A stretch of 64,000 nt of DNA from Morchella semilibera (taxonomy: Eukaryota > Ascomycota > Pezizomycetes > Pezizales > Morchellaceae). Shown here in pieces: positions 23,925 through 35,711 of this stretch. The notes beneath the pieces are model-generated. The model searched no databases. It was not told the origin of the DNA and saw only the letters and a list, made by a program, of their open reading frames with translations. Within the stretch, counting starts at the first letter, position 1. Each line of letters begins with the position of its first letter. Where the stretch lies: the NCBI GenBank assembly GCA_009192285.1, contig WBVU01000004.1, positions 3,742,001 through 3,806,000 of the forward strand, read 5' to 3'. A program made the position numbers and the translations under genes.

Positions 23925-25530
23925 CACACAAGTGTGACTGTCTTATGGGCGTGGGTACATGTACTTTATACAAGGAATCTCTCATGTACTCAGGTCAGTT
24001 ACGTTAACAAAGTCCTATTGTTGAGAAAATATGACCTGACCGTAGTATTAATAATTGTGGCCAGGCCCAGACCACCATCACCTTATGTCATTACCGGTTC
24101 TTTGCCAAGGCAAATACTGTTATATATAAGCTTAAGGACTACTACACTTCCTCCGGCATTATTATTATTCCGATATGACATGAAGAATTTACCCCTCTGC
24201 TACGGCTAATATTTCAACAACCTCCCATATTACGTCTGCGGCTAACCAGGCGCGATTGCGCTTGCTGCACCAAAACATGAAAATACACCACTTACAATAT
24301 TTTCAAGGGAGGCGAGTCCCTCCCTAGCCCCCGTAGGCTACAGGGTTGAAGAGCCTACTAATAGTGTGAGATGTGAAGGTGGTGTTAGGTTTTTTTAATT
24401 TCTACCTTAACTAACCAGACTACGCGAGAAAACTAACAAGTCATTCAGACGAGCGCACTGCTGATAACATCCCGGGTGTTTCCCACAGTTGAACTCCCTA
24501 CTCGTCATCACGCTTAATGACTATCACCTACAACATGCATGGCTTCCGTCCGGTACCGGACCAAACAACACAGCTCTTTTCCCTCCGATATACAGAGGTT
24601 GTGCGTGTTGGGGCTTATTAATTATTGGCCTTCTGATATGCTCGGAAACTTCAATTTCTCACCCCTGAGGCGAGGAGTATAGCACATCAGCCTTTGTACT
24701 GTATTATTTCACATCCTCTCGACTCAACGGCCGCCGAGTTGAAATATGTAGGATATAGGGGCAGGTATACGCACGCTCAATGAGGCCGAAATTTCAAATT
24801 CATCTAGGAGCAAAGCTACATGATTCAGACCCTGTTTTCAAAAAAAAAAAAAAACAGATCGATAAGTGTAGTGATTAATTTTATCCCGTATGCACAACAG
24901 GCTCACCATTAAAACAACTAGCCTGGCATCAAAGCTTTATCAACACTCTTATGATTATCACCACAATCTCACCACCCATCCTGGTTTACTCATGGCTCCT
25001 GACGGACCCCTGTCACTCCAATACCGCCCGCATCTGCAGAAACAAGCTTCGAGTAACAGGTCGCAACGAGCCTAGGCCAAGCCAATCGAAATTCACTGCC
25101 ACCCCCACCGACATGAGGGTACATGAGCTTGCATAACCGTTTAACCAAATTCGCAAGAACTTGGGGTGATGGCGCAATCGGAGGTAACTATGGGATTACA
25201 GAGCTGCTCTCCGCGCTTCGGTGAAACAATTGATGATGTAGGATATATGATTTTTCTCTATAGCTTCGGGTGATTATGCTTCCGGTGTGTTTTCAGTTGC
25301 GGAGGAATATGTGGATGGTTAGTGTGCCCCTTCAAGCTTGTAATTGTAGGAAAGGGCGGAAGTGTTGAAACAACAATACAGATAAACTTAAGCTCATAAT
25401 CAAATAAAGGGATACAAACAAAGCTTATACCAACTAAAAACATTGACCTTGAGTTACAGCATACTCTCAAAAAAGGGAACAAAACCATGAAATTCCTATA
25501 GAGAAAAAAGAAATAACTAAAAGCTAGCCA

Positions 25531-26877
25531 CTATTCCAACGCTTCACCCTTATCATTCTTAGAGGATTTGCTTCCACCATCACCACCATCCTTTGTCACG
25601 GCAGGCACCGCCCTCTTCTTCTCCAACAACAGGCTCTTCAGCCATTCATTTTGCTCCTCCAGCTTTTTAATCCGTGCTTCCATCAATTTAACCTTCTCCG
25701 CGGCATCCTTTGCATCCTTTGCCAGTTGCGCTTCCTTTTCCTTTTTTTTGACTCGGAACCTAGCTGACGCTGCGGTGTTTCGCCGACGTTTATCTTCATC
25801 CACTGCCGCGCTCGACCGAGATAAAGGCTCATCCCCGAATCGTTCGGCAGATGGGGATCGAATATGATCAGAGGAGCTCGCTGTCGACGCTTTTCGGGCT
25901 CGCATGTTATTGCGGGGCGGATAAGGCGACTGCCCAGGAGATGATGCCTCTGATAGTGGTGCAGGAGGAGCTGAAGGAGCTGGAGCTAATGGTTGGGTAG
26001 TAGGATGGCGGGTGGTGGGAGAGACCATGGATGGCGTAAAGCTTCTATCGACACTTGGAGAGGATGGAGTGGGTTGGGTAGATCCAAAGGGGTACGTATC
26101 ATAACCGTAGGGATCAAAGTCTACATATCGAGAGAGGTGTGTGGTTAGCTGTCAAGATCTACATAAATAATTGACATAGGCACGCCAGAGCCTGTGCTTG
26201 CTGATGTAAGTACCCCGGCAGGTAAAATACAAAATACATGGGGATAGATAAGTATATTGATTACTATGAGGCAATCAAAAAAAAAAAAAAAAGAGCCGGT
26301 AACGAGTCTGAGCTCCTCCTTCTTTGTAAGGAGGTGCTCGCCAGAAAGGCCATGGGTATGGGGTACGGGGAGTTTCATGCTTAATTGGTAAGTATCAAAG
26401 CCGAGTAGATGTGATGATTCGTGCAGGGCAAGCCGCGTGCAGAACCGAAGGGTGGTGGGTTTTCTTTCTTTCTTTCTTTTTTTCTTTACTGCTCGGGATG
26501 AGGGTGTGCTCACCCACCACTTCCTGCATATTTGGGAGAGGGACATGAGGGTCGAAAACGGCTCCCAAGTGCTGGGGACCAAACAAGCACATCGGTAACC
26601 TCACTCTCACAAGTAAAATAGGAACATATCTCTTACCATTAAGAAAATCCATACCCCCATTCTTAAGCTCCGGATCAATCAAATCCGTCCTTCCAGCCCC
26701 TCCACCCTCCCTATCCTGGTTGCGCCTTTCATCAGGACCAATATCGAAATCAAAAAACCGTGTGTTCGTAAATAGTGCCAGGTCATCCGGGTTGAAAGGA
26801 ACATCAGTATCATCGATATCGGTGGATGATAATGGTAGGGCATTTAGGTCCTGAAGACCACTGCCGGGAGCAGACAT
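25531..26877 (-). CDS. metR: bZIP sulphur regulator, CYS-3/MetR type
   Basis: Two exons (26877-26637 and 26120-25531) give 276 residues. The N-terminal half holds LALFTNTRFFDFDIG and a second acidic/aromatic block, DFDPYGYDTYPFG, split exactly at the splice; these are typical of CYS-3/MetR activators. The basic region RRRNTAASARFRVKKKEKE (about 190-208) is followed by a leucine zipper to about 250. In Neurospora and Aspergillus this factor switches on sulphur uptake and assimilation genes when sulphur is limiting. The family is controlled by an SCF complex, which this sequence cannot show. The single intron is 516 bp, about eight times the local norm. The upstream in-frame extension to 27078 reads through a leader of pyrimidine-rich DNA and is rejected as the start. 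Confidence 0.85.
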
Positions 26878-27665
26878 GGCTTTTGGATATGGGGAAACGA
26901 CGTTGCGAAGACTGTTTCCAGAATTGTAACGCAAGAGTAAAGTTATTTTTTCGAAAAAGAAGGAAAGAAAGAAGGAAAGAAGGAGAGAAAATAATGTTAC
27001 TCTCGTGCCTAATATTCTTTTCACAACTCCCCCCCCCCCCCACGCTGACCCACATTTGCACCTTCCCACATCCAACATCCCTCGCTAGAGCATGTATCGT
27101 GCCTCACACAGCCGGTGCCAAGCTGTGATAACTGATCTATCTGATCAGAGCTTGAATCGAGATTGTAAATGGTATCTCATCTCAAACGTAGAAGGTCCTT
27201 CCTTCGCTGTCCGATCTCTACTTTAGGCTTATGATGGGTTCGGTACGATTTTGGTTATAATCTACATGGGGGGGGGGGGAACTTATATATCCAGCTGTGG
27301 AGGTACATACATCTGTTCATTGCGATCGTAGGACTTCGTGTCAGTATTTTATGTTGACTCCGAAGACGCCATCATGGTGGGTTCTGTCGAAATATCTAAT
27401 TGCAGGGATTAACGTTTTGGGAGCATTTTTTATTGGGTAGCATTGACGCTAGCTGGGAAGCTGCGTATGCAGGTTTACAAGATTTCCGTTTATGGGGTAG
27501 AAATAGTAGGGTTATTACACTAACGAGGAAGACTCTAATTTTCCTTTTTTTAGTCTTAAGACCCTCATTCTTCTGAAACTACGACCTTCCGAGAAATGAA
27601 TAGGCCTGAAAACCTTCGGGAAAGAGTGCATGCTCACCGCCTCGACTAATAGGCCCAAATTCAAC
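26878..27665. promoter_or_regulatory. presumed metR promoter / 3' region of aldo-keto reductase
   Basis: 0.8 kb upstream of the leftward bZIP gene. It contains GAAA-rich runs (26950-26990), a C-run (27029-27040) and a G-run (27270-27280). A CYS-3-like site could not be assigned with confidence. Confidence 0.4.
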
Positions 27666-28967
27666 TTAGGGCTCTTCCCTCTCCTCGGAGTAGATATCAA
27701 AACCTGTATGAGCAGTCGGATCATTCGCCCTTCTCCCGCGTTTTCCCTCTCTGAACTCTGGTAGGCTTTTCCAAATCCCATTTATCCTCACCATGTCATC
27801 TTCATCTAAAACAAACAGCTCCCTGTTCTCCCTGATTCGCTCCCTCGTTGCAGATTTCGGGACAACACTAGTTCCTCTCTGCACACCCCATGACAGCAAG
27901 ACCTGCGCTGGAGATTTGTCATATTTACCCGCAATATTCAGGATCGTAGGATCGGTCAGCGGGCCCGACAAGTGGGCATTTAAGGCTACTGCCGGGACTG
28001 GGCGCCCGCCGAGGGGTGAGTGCGCAGTGACGTGAATACCATGTGCGGTGAGAAAGGCAATTAGATCATGTTGGGGTAGGTATGGGTGTAGTTCAATCTG
28101 GTTTATTGCGGGGAGGATGCGCGGGTTTGATGAGAGAAGACGTTTAGTTTTGAGGAGAGAGAAGTTGGAAATCCCGATTGATTTTGTGTGGCCGGTGTCC
28201 ACAAGGTCTTCCATTGCGCGCCAGGTAGATATGAAGTCTCTAGATCCAGAAATATCTACCTCAGGCTACAATATCGTTAATGTATTTCCGGAAGAAATGA
28301 TTGTGCATTTTTCGATCAATGGGAGACATACACCTCCATCGGGCCGTTTCTTGGTGGAATAATTTTCGCCCGGAACATATGCAGTTGGAACTATCATTTG
28401 TAAGCTCTATATTGGACCTTTTTGGTAAGTATGGCATCATACAGTGCATAAGATACAAATCAACTACATGATCCATGCGTCAGTTAAATTCGTACATATA
28501 TTGAAGTGCAGTCCTAACCGTAATCAAGACGCAAGTCTTTCAAGCTGATCTCGATCCCAACTTTAACATCCTCCGGCTTATGAAAGGTGTTATATCTGAA
28601 TGATTCCAAACCCCGCCAATCAGCATTCATCCTGGTATTACCACCTCATGCAAACAACATACAATTTGCTGGTAACCCATAGATCCTCTCTTTTACCCTT
28701 GCCCTCCGCGATCCACTGAGAAATTGCTTCCCCCACTTCTTTTTCACTCCCATACGAGAATGCAGTATCGATATGACGATACCCGGCCTCCAGTGCCTCC
28801 AGTGTCGCAACTCTCACCGGATCTTTCGACTCGGTAGGATTGATGAAGAGTCCCGGATCGAAGGTACCGAAGCCAATTGAAGGGATTGATAGATGACCTG
28901 GAGTGTTCTTGAGGAGGTAAAAGGCGGGGAATTTGGAGGACATAATTGCTTTTTTAGTGGTGAACAT
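27666..28967 (-). CDS. aldo-keto reductase
   Basis: Five exons (28967-28663, 28595-28519, 28463-28443, 28390-28332, 28265-27666) give 353 residues. Starting at the Met at 28943 gives 345. The catalytic tetrad is complete: Asp67 and Tyr72 in HIDTAFSYG, Lys101 in VTSKL, His134 in LYLMHFP. Later motifs are SIGISNFS, QIELHPYLPQ and VVPKSAT, the last in the NADPH 2'-phosphate region. These enzymes reduce aldehydes, ketones or sugars in the cytosol; the substrate is not predictable. Exon 3 is only 21 nt and is required to join DY to VDLYLMH. The final acceptor is ambiguous: AG at 28266-28267 or at 28260-28261 gives a two-residue difference (PE present or absent). All introns (52-67 bp) are GT-AG. 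Confidence 0.87.
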
Positions 28968-29648
28968 GCTAAAGGTCTAGAGAGGTATGGGACTAACTAG
29001 ATATATAAATACATGTAGTGGGGCCAGGTCAACATGTAGATACATGTACTCTACTACGCGAGAGCCAAGCTTTATCGGAGTTGAGGGCGGGGGAGGGAGC
29101 TGCCAATCCAGACTTGGAGGTGTGGGGTGTGTGAGGTTCCTGGGAGTCGGGATTTCTAATACTAAGGCCAAAGGGGATCCCAAAAACATTCTTTTTTTCG
29201 GACTGGTCTAAAACATTGGGGCCGCTTTTACCTGCATATTGCGGAGGTATTGCAAAGAGTGTTTCCAGAAGCCTACTATGACTGGTCATGCAGGGTCACT
29301 CAGGTAGAGCTAGATCAGGAGTGCGGGGGATTTTCTGTCGTTGGACGATTTCATTTAATGGCTAGCCAATAAGATCGTATGAACAAACTTTTTTAGAGTA
29401 CATATCCTTCTTACCTTTTGTGCCGGTGAGTTTTTTATGGTATTTATGATAGAGTTGATTGTTTCTATTGGCCTTTTACCATGCAGTAGTACGATTTGGG
29501 TGGTGGTGATTGAACATCTTAGAGTTGTGGTGGTCGATCAGGCGATACGTGTCTGAAATCTTAATTTCGGCTCAATCTATCAATGCCTTGAGAAATTACT
29601 GTCTTTACCACAAGATTTAGGAACCACCTCATATTTTCATCTCTGAAA
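28968..29648. promoter_or_regulatory. divergent intergenic region
   Basis: 0.7 kb between the leftward aldo-keto reductase and the rightward unknown gene. It has TACATGTA at 29010 and 29041 and an imperfect 18-bp motif at 29286-29303. It probably contains both promoters. Confidence 0.45.
29286..29303 (+). repeat. 18-bp dispersed motif copy (imperfect)
   Basis: Reads TCATGCAGGGTCACTCAG; one mismatch (CA for CG) to TCAY-N6-TCACTCG. Confidence 0.35.
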
Positions 29649-30964
29649 ATGACACCTGCCTCGTTATTTATCGATGTTCCCTCGCTCCTGTTAGGCGGCA
29701 GTGCCAGCGAATTTAACTTAAAATTCACATCTTCCATTCACCTTCGTCTCCCTGATTCGAGCTGGTTGGTGGATTTGAAGTGGAGAGAATTGGAAATCGT
29801 TCGGGGATCAGGGTTCTGTGTATGTTTCCCTAATTTCCTTTTTGCTTCAAGCGCTGAATATGTTCTCAAGTTGAAAATCAAGTTTCGATGGAACAGACAG
29901 CATATGGATGAAGTTTTGGTAGAGGAATTGGGGAGATGGATATCAAGGGCCGAGATGTGGACTCAACTACTGTTTTCAGCATCGCTGAAGGTTCCAGAGC
30001 GGGTGCAAATCGGGATTGATTCAAGTGAGAAAAGTGATGGTGAGGGGTCAGATGTGATAAGTAAGGCCCAAATCCCGTTGAGAAGACCTGATTACATTAC
30101 TATTCTATTCTAAGGCTTTTTGCAGTTGTACTAGTCCGGACATCCCAGTTATCAGCAGCTACCGAACTTCTTATACCGAAAATTCTACCCACTGCCTTCC
30201 TTTCAGATATAACTCTCGACTTCCGCTTCAGTTTGGGTGGACCTCACTGCCCCTATGGAACACCCCCAAGCGCTACAGAACTAATGCCCTATATTGATGA
30301 GGCTATTCGCGGTCTCTGGAACAATAAAATAGCACAGCTAGCACCGATTTTAGGAAAAATTGGATTCTTAGAAAGTGTTAGCCAGAAATCCGAGTACATT
30401 GCTGCCATTAGCGATGCAATTATAAATGTCGGTGAAAAAAGTCAGGATAAAACGTTGGAGAGATCCATCGAAAGAATGAGGGTTAATGGTGGAATGGAAA
30501 GTAAAATCTGGGGGTGTTTATTGAGAATTTCGAGGGAGAGCAGAGGGAGGACAAGAGATACTTTGAAAAGCCTGATGGCTGTCAAAGGAGAATTGACAAC
30601 TAAGAAGTCTGCGGATGCGGAAGAGAGGCGGGACATTTTACTGCTTTATGAGAAAGATTTTGAGGGAGAAGACAAAAAGGAGGAGTTGTTTTTTGATGAT
30701 GAAGTCTCTACGGACGAAAATAGCCTTTTTACATGGGACGAAGAAGGCGAATGCAGCGAGGGAGGCGGCAGCGACAGTTTATTTGTTTGGGAAGACGAGG
30801 GTGACTCGTCGTTGTTTGGGGCGCCCGGAGGCCCGCCTAAGGACTTGAAACACTTTGCAAACAAAAATGATCACTCTTCTTCTGACGATCATGAGCCTGA
30901 AACTTTGTTTGAGTTCGAGACATTCCCCCAGTGTGTCGAGGATGGGGATATGATATTGATTTGA
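29649..30964 (+). CDS. unrecognised protein with acidic C-terminus
   Basis: Two exons (29649-30060 and 30126-30964) around a 65-bp GT-AG intron give 416 residues. I recognise no family. The first ~150 residues look like an alternating beta-strand domain: LHLRLPDSSW-type strands, then VLKLKIKFRW. After the splice, LDFRFSLGGPHCPYG is followed by a helical stretch (about 215-320). The last 90 residues are strongly acidic and repeat a (S/D)SLF(T/V)WxxEG motif: LFTWDEEGE and LFVWEDEGD. No signal peptide or membrane segment is visible. The splice joins two long frames with matching style, supporting one gene. Without splicing the first exon would end at 30113. It is divergent from the aldo-keto reductase and upstream of KEX1. 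Confidence 0.6.
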
Positions 30965-32012
30965 CGTTTATGTATTGCTTATTTACATGTAGCTACATGT
31001 AGCCATAAGGATATCAATGGCCGTCCGCTTCTACAGTCTTATTTTCTTCCCGCACTCACCTTATACATTGATATTCATCCGTATACCTACTTACATGTAG
31101 AGTAGAGTAGGTAAGTACATGTACTTGTGTGGAAGTCCTGCAGGAATTCTACACTGTTTCTAAATATATATATATATATTAATGCCATTCGAAACATGTA
31201 CGGCCTGTCTTTTGGCTGCTTTATGTTACGGTTACATGGCAGCAGGCGACGTTTGTGGACCTCCGGGCTAGGCCGGGTTGCTTGCAAGTACATAAATGTA
31301 CTTATGAAACAGTATGCATTGCAGTTAGGGGATTCAAACTTGCTATAAGAAATTTTGGGGGGATTTTTGCTATAAGAAACAAAAACCTCCGCCACCTTGG
31401 CGTTTCTTATAGCGAGGTGTCGCTGTAGTTCCTTAAAAGTTTCGAATGAAACAAATACTTTATAGTTGGTATCTACTTTCTATTCAATAGTAGGACTGAT
31501 ATAGACGCCACACCGGGATCATCACATACTGCTAGTCCCAAGGTGGCACAGAGTAATTCTAGCAGAAAGGCGCAGTAGCAAAGTGGATCAGATATCCTTT
31601 GGTGATTGGAGGATTTGAACAAAATACATGTAGGGTACATCGACATGTGCATAAGATTATCGGGCCGTATACAGAGGAGATTCCATGAACGCAACGTGCA
31701 ACGTTGGGGCCCAGGGGGGTGGTGAATTAGCACCGCCCAAACGCGCCAAGACTCCGGTCCAGGCCACGAACGCTTTTCTCGAGGTTCAAACATCATCTTA
31801 AAGGTCCAGGGTCGGTAAACCAAAGCTGACGACGACCCATCCAAACTTTCCCCCACTTCAGTCATTCCTTCCCCCACGATATTCTCTGATCTTCATCGTC
31901 GGGCTGGATCAGATTGATACACTTCCAAATCACTACCCTACAGACCTTTCCACTATTACAGCAACATCTCTTTCATCCCTTGTCTAAGCACATTGCGAGC
32001 CAGTCAGTCAAG
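30965..32012. other. intergenic, 1.0 kb, KEX1 upstream region
   Basis: Five TACATGTA octamers lie here (30984, 30994, 31092, 31116, 31625), plus an (AT)n tract at 31164-31180 and a small direct/inverted repeat set at 31340-31415. The final ~200 bp are pyrimidine-rich, as expected for the KEX1 promoter and leader. Confidence 0.5.
31340..31415. repeat. direct and inverted TTGCTATAAGAAA repeats
   Basis: TTGCTATAAGAAA occurs at 31340-31352 and 31367-31379. Its near inverse, GTTTCTTATAGCGA, is at 31402-31415, so the second and third copies can form a stem with a ~21-base loop. Confidence 0.6.
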
Positions 32013-34070
32013 ATGCGCTTAACAGCGTCCCTCTTCGGAGCTATTACGTTATCAGCTATAGGAGGAGTTCTTGCAGCTCCTACAGATGCGCCCACTTCTT
32101 CTGCGCAATATTTTCGTGAAGTCCCTTCCCGGGCAGCCGGAGGGGCCTCTGGTCAAGATGCATGCTGGGTATGTTGATGCTCCCCTTTATCCCCTGCCAT
32201 CCCGTGTTTCGTCCATCATCGTCAACTACTTAGTTCTAATAACCACGGAATAGACACATCGAAGTTGACAGCGCCACGAACGGGAACCTCTTCTTCTGGC
32301 ATTTCCCAAAACAAACATATTGCTAACCGACAGCGTACGGTAATATGGCTCAACGGAGGCCCGGGATGTAGTAGTATGGATGGAACCTTGATGGAGATTG
32401 GTCCCTATAGAGTCAAGGAAGATCAGACGCTCGAAGAAAAATCCCGGGAGCTGGCATGAATTTGCCAACCTACTATTTATAGATCAGCCTGTTGGAACTG
32501 GTTTTAGCTTTGTCGACAGCAACCATTATCTGACGGAGTTGGATCAGGTACGGATGATTACTACTTTGGCAGCGAGATAACTAGAGCTAATTTATTTATA
32601 GATGGCAGATCATTTCATCATATTTTTGGAGAAATGGTTCTCATTATTTCCAGAGTATGAAGCTGATGATGTAAGCTGATGAACTCTACACCGAGCCTAA
32701 AACTAGACTGGAGCTTATGAAGAATTTAGATCTACATAGCTGGAGAATCGTACGCCGGGCAGCATATCCCTTACATTGCTCAGGCAATTCTTGACCGAAA
32801 TGCTAAATCCACCTCAGCTACAAAATGGAAAATTGAGGGTCTTCTCATTGGCAACGGCTGGATTGACCCTGCCCCACAATACCTCTCCTATCTAACATTT
32901 GCATACAAGGAAGGGATCATTGAAGCTGGTACCGATGTTGCAAACTCGCTGGAGAAACAGGCTTCAATCTGCGCAAAGACACTTTCCGAAAAGGGGGCTA
33001 ACCATGTTGACGTCCCTATCTGTGAGAGAGTCCTCACTGATCTTCTCGAGAAGACAAAAAAGATGAAGAATGGAAAGGAAAGATGCATAAACATGTACGA
33101 TGTTCGGCTTGACGACACCTATCCCTCTTGCGGAATGAACTGGCCCCCAGATTTGAAAGACCTGACTCCATATCTAAGGAAGCCTGAAGTCGTAAAGGCT
33201 CTGCATGTTAGCCCAGATAAGAAATCCGGTTGGACTGAGTGCGCTGGTGGCGTTAGTTCTGCTTTCCGCGCGAAAAACTCCAAACCTGCAATCGGGCTCA
33301 TGCCAAATTTGCTAGAAAATATGCCTGTGTTACTCTTCTCTGGCGACAAAGATTTGATTTGCAACCACATAGGCACTGAGGAATTGATTCATTCCATGGA
33401 ATTCAATGGAGGAAAAGGATTTGAACTCGATGCCCCTGGAACCTGGGCTCCCCGGCAAGACTGGGTTTTCGAAGGTGAACCGGCCGGATACTATCAAAGT
33501 GCACGCAACCTTACATACGTCCTCTTTTACAATTCATCACACATGGTTCCCTTCGATTTCCCTCGCCGCACACGCGATATGCTCGATCGTTTCATGGGTG
33601 TTGATATCGGGAAAATCGGCGGTATTCCTACAGATTCTATCATCGGTGGTGAGAAAGGCCCAGTCACATCTGTTGGCGGGACCCCTAACTCCACCACCGC
33701 TATTGAGAAGGAGAAGTCGAAGGTTGATAAGGCACGCTGGGACGCATATTACCGCTCGGGTGAGATTGCTCTTGTGTTCGTTGCCATTGCCGCCATCATT
33801 TGGGGTATCTTTGTATACCGCCAAAGACGCAACTACAGGAATTCCAGAAATGATGGAAAGGGCGCATATAGGGGCGTTGGTATTGGTATGAAGAGAAGAA
33901 ACATGAGGAGTGAGGAGAGCTTTGATGAGGATGAACTGAAAGACCTTACGGTTGAAACACCGATGTTTGAGAGAGATCCCGAAATCGGAGGCGCAGCGAG
34001 GCATTCGAGGTACAGCGTGGGAAGCGATGAAAGTGATGGAGAAGGAAGTGGCACAAAGGAGCGAAAGTGA
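32013..34070 (+). CDS. KEX1: pheromone-processing carboxypeptidase Kex1, with three +1 frame breaks
   Basis: This Golgi serine carboxypeptidase trims C-terminal Lys/Arg after Kex2 cleavage of propeptides. Exons are 32013-32168, 32254-32547, 32602-32670 and 32730-34070. The conceptual product is about 618 residues. A signal peptide ([22 protein letters not shown]) is followed by [20 protein letters not shown] and [11 protein letters not shown]. The catalytic triad is Ser179 (AGESYAG), Asp380 (GDKDLICN) and His443 (SSHMVPFD). A membrane helix is at about 518-535, with an acidic cytosolic tail. The frame shifts by +1 at three homopolymers: T-run 32111-32114, C-run 32305-32307 and A-run 32437-32441. 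No intron explains these shifts. Everything else, including all of exon 4, is intact. It is either a recent pseudogene or assembly error; the clean remainder favours error or very young decay. Confidence 0.85.
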
Positions 34071-34640
34071 TTATATGAGTAAGAGGATAGTTGCAGAACT
34101 TAGTGGCTGATCTTATTTTTGTTTTGTTCGAGCTGTGCTGGTGTTTGGTTCTTATACTTGCAGGAGGGCGAAAGTAGTTAGTAGATACATGCAGTTTTGC
34201 GAGGACAGAAGAGAAGGAACGACACTAAAGGAGGAGGCTCTAGTTGCGAGCTACCTCTTTCTTGAGGAGTTAGCGAATTGGGGGTGTATATACTGTCTTG
34301 TTCTGTTCTGTTCTGTTTTCTTTCTTTCTACCTCGCTTTCTTTGTTTATGAGTGTAATATGATGTTCAGGGCGGGCTTATTTCTTATTTCTTATTTCTTA
34401 TTATCTTATATTCTCCTGATTTCCTTTCGGATCTGTGTTGTCGATGAGGGAGGAGAGTAGGAACCTAGGAGTCCTTTTATTGTATTAAGCTCCCCCACCC
34501 TCCCCGGGTCTGCCTAAAATGGTCAGATTGTAACAGTAGTTTATATATATTCAATTATAGATTGTTTTTCTAGCCTTGGGCCTACCCGCAAAACCCCACG
34601 GACAGATCTATCCTAGCCAGGAACCCCGGCAAGACGTCAC

Positions 34641-34658
34641 TCATATAATATCACTCGG
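34641..34658 (+). repeat. 18-bp dispersed motif copy
   Basis: Reads TCATATAATATCACTCGG; a full match to TCAY-N6-TCACTCG. Confidence 0.6.
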
Positions 34659-35657
34659 TTACCCAGAATTTGCCAAAACATCTAGTCAGATAACAATGGA
34701 ATGACACAAGCCTGTAAGCTAGGCTTATATTTCAAAATTATTTCCCTTTTTCTTTTTAATATCATATAACAAAGTCCTTCCCGTTGGAAATTAATTCTTG
34801 ATTGTCCCGGCCCCACATGATCATTCGTAACAGTTTTCCCAACAGAATAGTCACTCCTAAAGGATCTTCCGCGCTCCGTTGGCTCATATAATAGCTATAA
34901 ATGTTAGAGATCTATCAATGCTGAATATTACCTATGCCCTGATCTTAGTCCTACCCATGTTCACCAAGGTTCCATCATGAGGTACCTGGAGATGATCTAC
35001 GATCATATGGGCTCCATTTGATAAGGGGTCAGATACAAGGCACTATAGCGATGTAGCCGCAATTAACTTTGCGCGGAGGATTTATCCTTGTTTAAGAATA
35101 TCACAGCGAATGTTCGAATCTCACTGTCGAGCCCGGTGTGGATGAGTGGACAAACAATCGTCCGTTGAAGGAGGCTAAATACTTTGTTAGTAGTTGAGGA
35201 GTTTTAGCGTTATTGATGGGCCGGATTGACTCAAACCTTTAGTCTACAGCTAGGAGACAAGACGGCCATCGGATACCCCCTTCTTTGACTGACATAAACA
35301 TATTCAGGGACAAGAGTGAGCTTACTACATACAGAGAGGGTATTGTAGAATTATTGCAAATGTGAGTCTTACGTGGCCCGGTAGTCCTATATTGGCCCTT
35401 GAAGGAATCTTTACGGATCAAGAAACTCATGAATGGAGATACATGTAGATACTCCTGAAGAAAAAAAAAGTTAGTCCACCAGGGGTGGGCCCCATGCGCG
35501 GCTGGGGAACCTCTCCTCCACGACCACCCCATATCCATCCCCCACAACCACTAGCCCACAGCCTCTCAACGCATGATTGTGTGACCTTCGTTGCTGTTTT
35601 AACCTGATTTGTATATTTGGGGTGGAAAGATGGAGCTTACAGCCAATTGGACAGTGG

Positions 35658-35680
35658 GTCACGTGTAATTCCCACGTGAC
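35658..35680. promoter_or_regulatory. paired CACGTG inverted repeat
   Basis: GTCACGTG (35658-35665) and CACGTGAC (35673-35680) are perfect inverted arms around seven bases. Each arm holds an E-box (CACGTG), the site bound by bHLH factors such as Cbf1/Pho4 types. No gene start lies nearby, so a regulatory role is unproven. Confidence 0.45.
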
Positions 35681-35711
35681 ACTTACAATAATTCCAGGTA
35701 CATGTACCTAC

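Larger units (their letters stand above)
22677..25530. other. gene-poor region, 2.9 kb
   Basis: Holds a G-run of about 18 (23257-23273), a 105-bp hairpin (23820-23924), an 18-bp motif copy (23743-23760), TACATGTA at 23710 and 23956, and an A-run at 24840-24854. The open frames at 22844-23131 and 22813-23118 overlap on opposite strands; neither has a recognisable domain. Confidence 0.5.

Noticed and set aside
26878-27078. Upstream extension of the MetR start
   Set aside because: The added residues are low-complexity and read through a homopolymer-rich leader. The ATG at 26877 begins the expected family N-terminus.
32013-32547. Programmed ribosomal frameshifting in KEX1
   Set aside because: Three separate +1 sites without slippery-plus-stop context or precedent in this family; error or decay is simpler.
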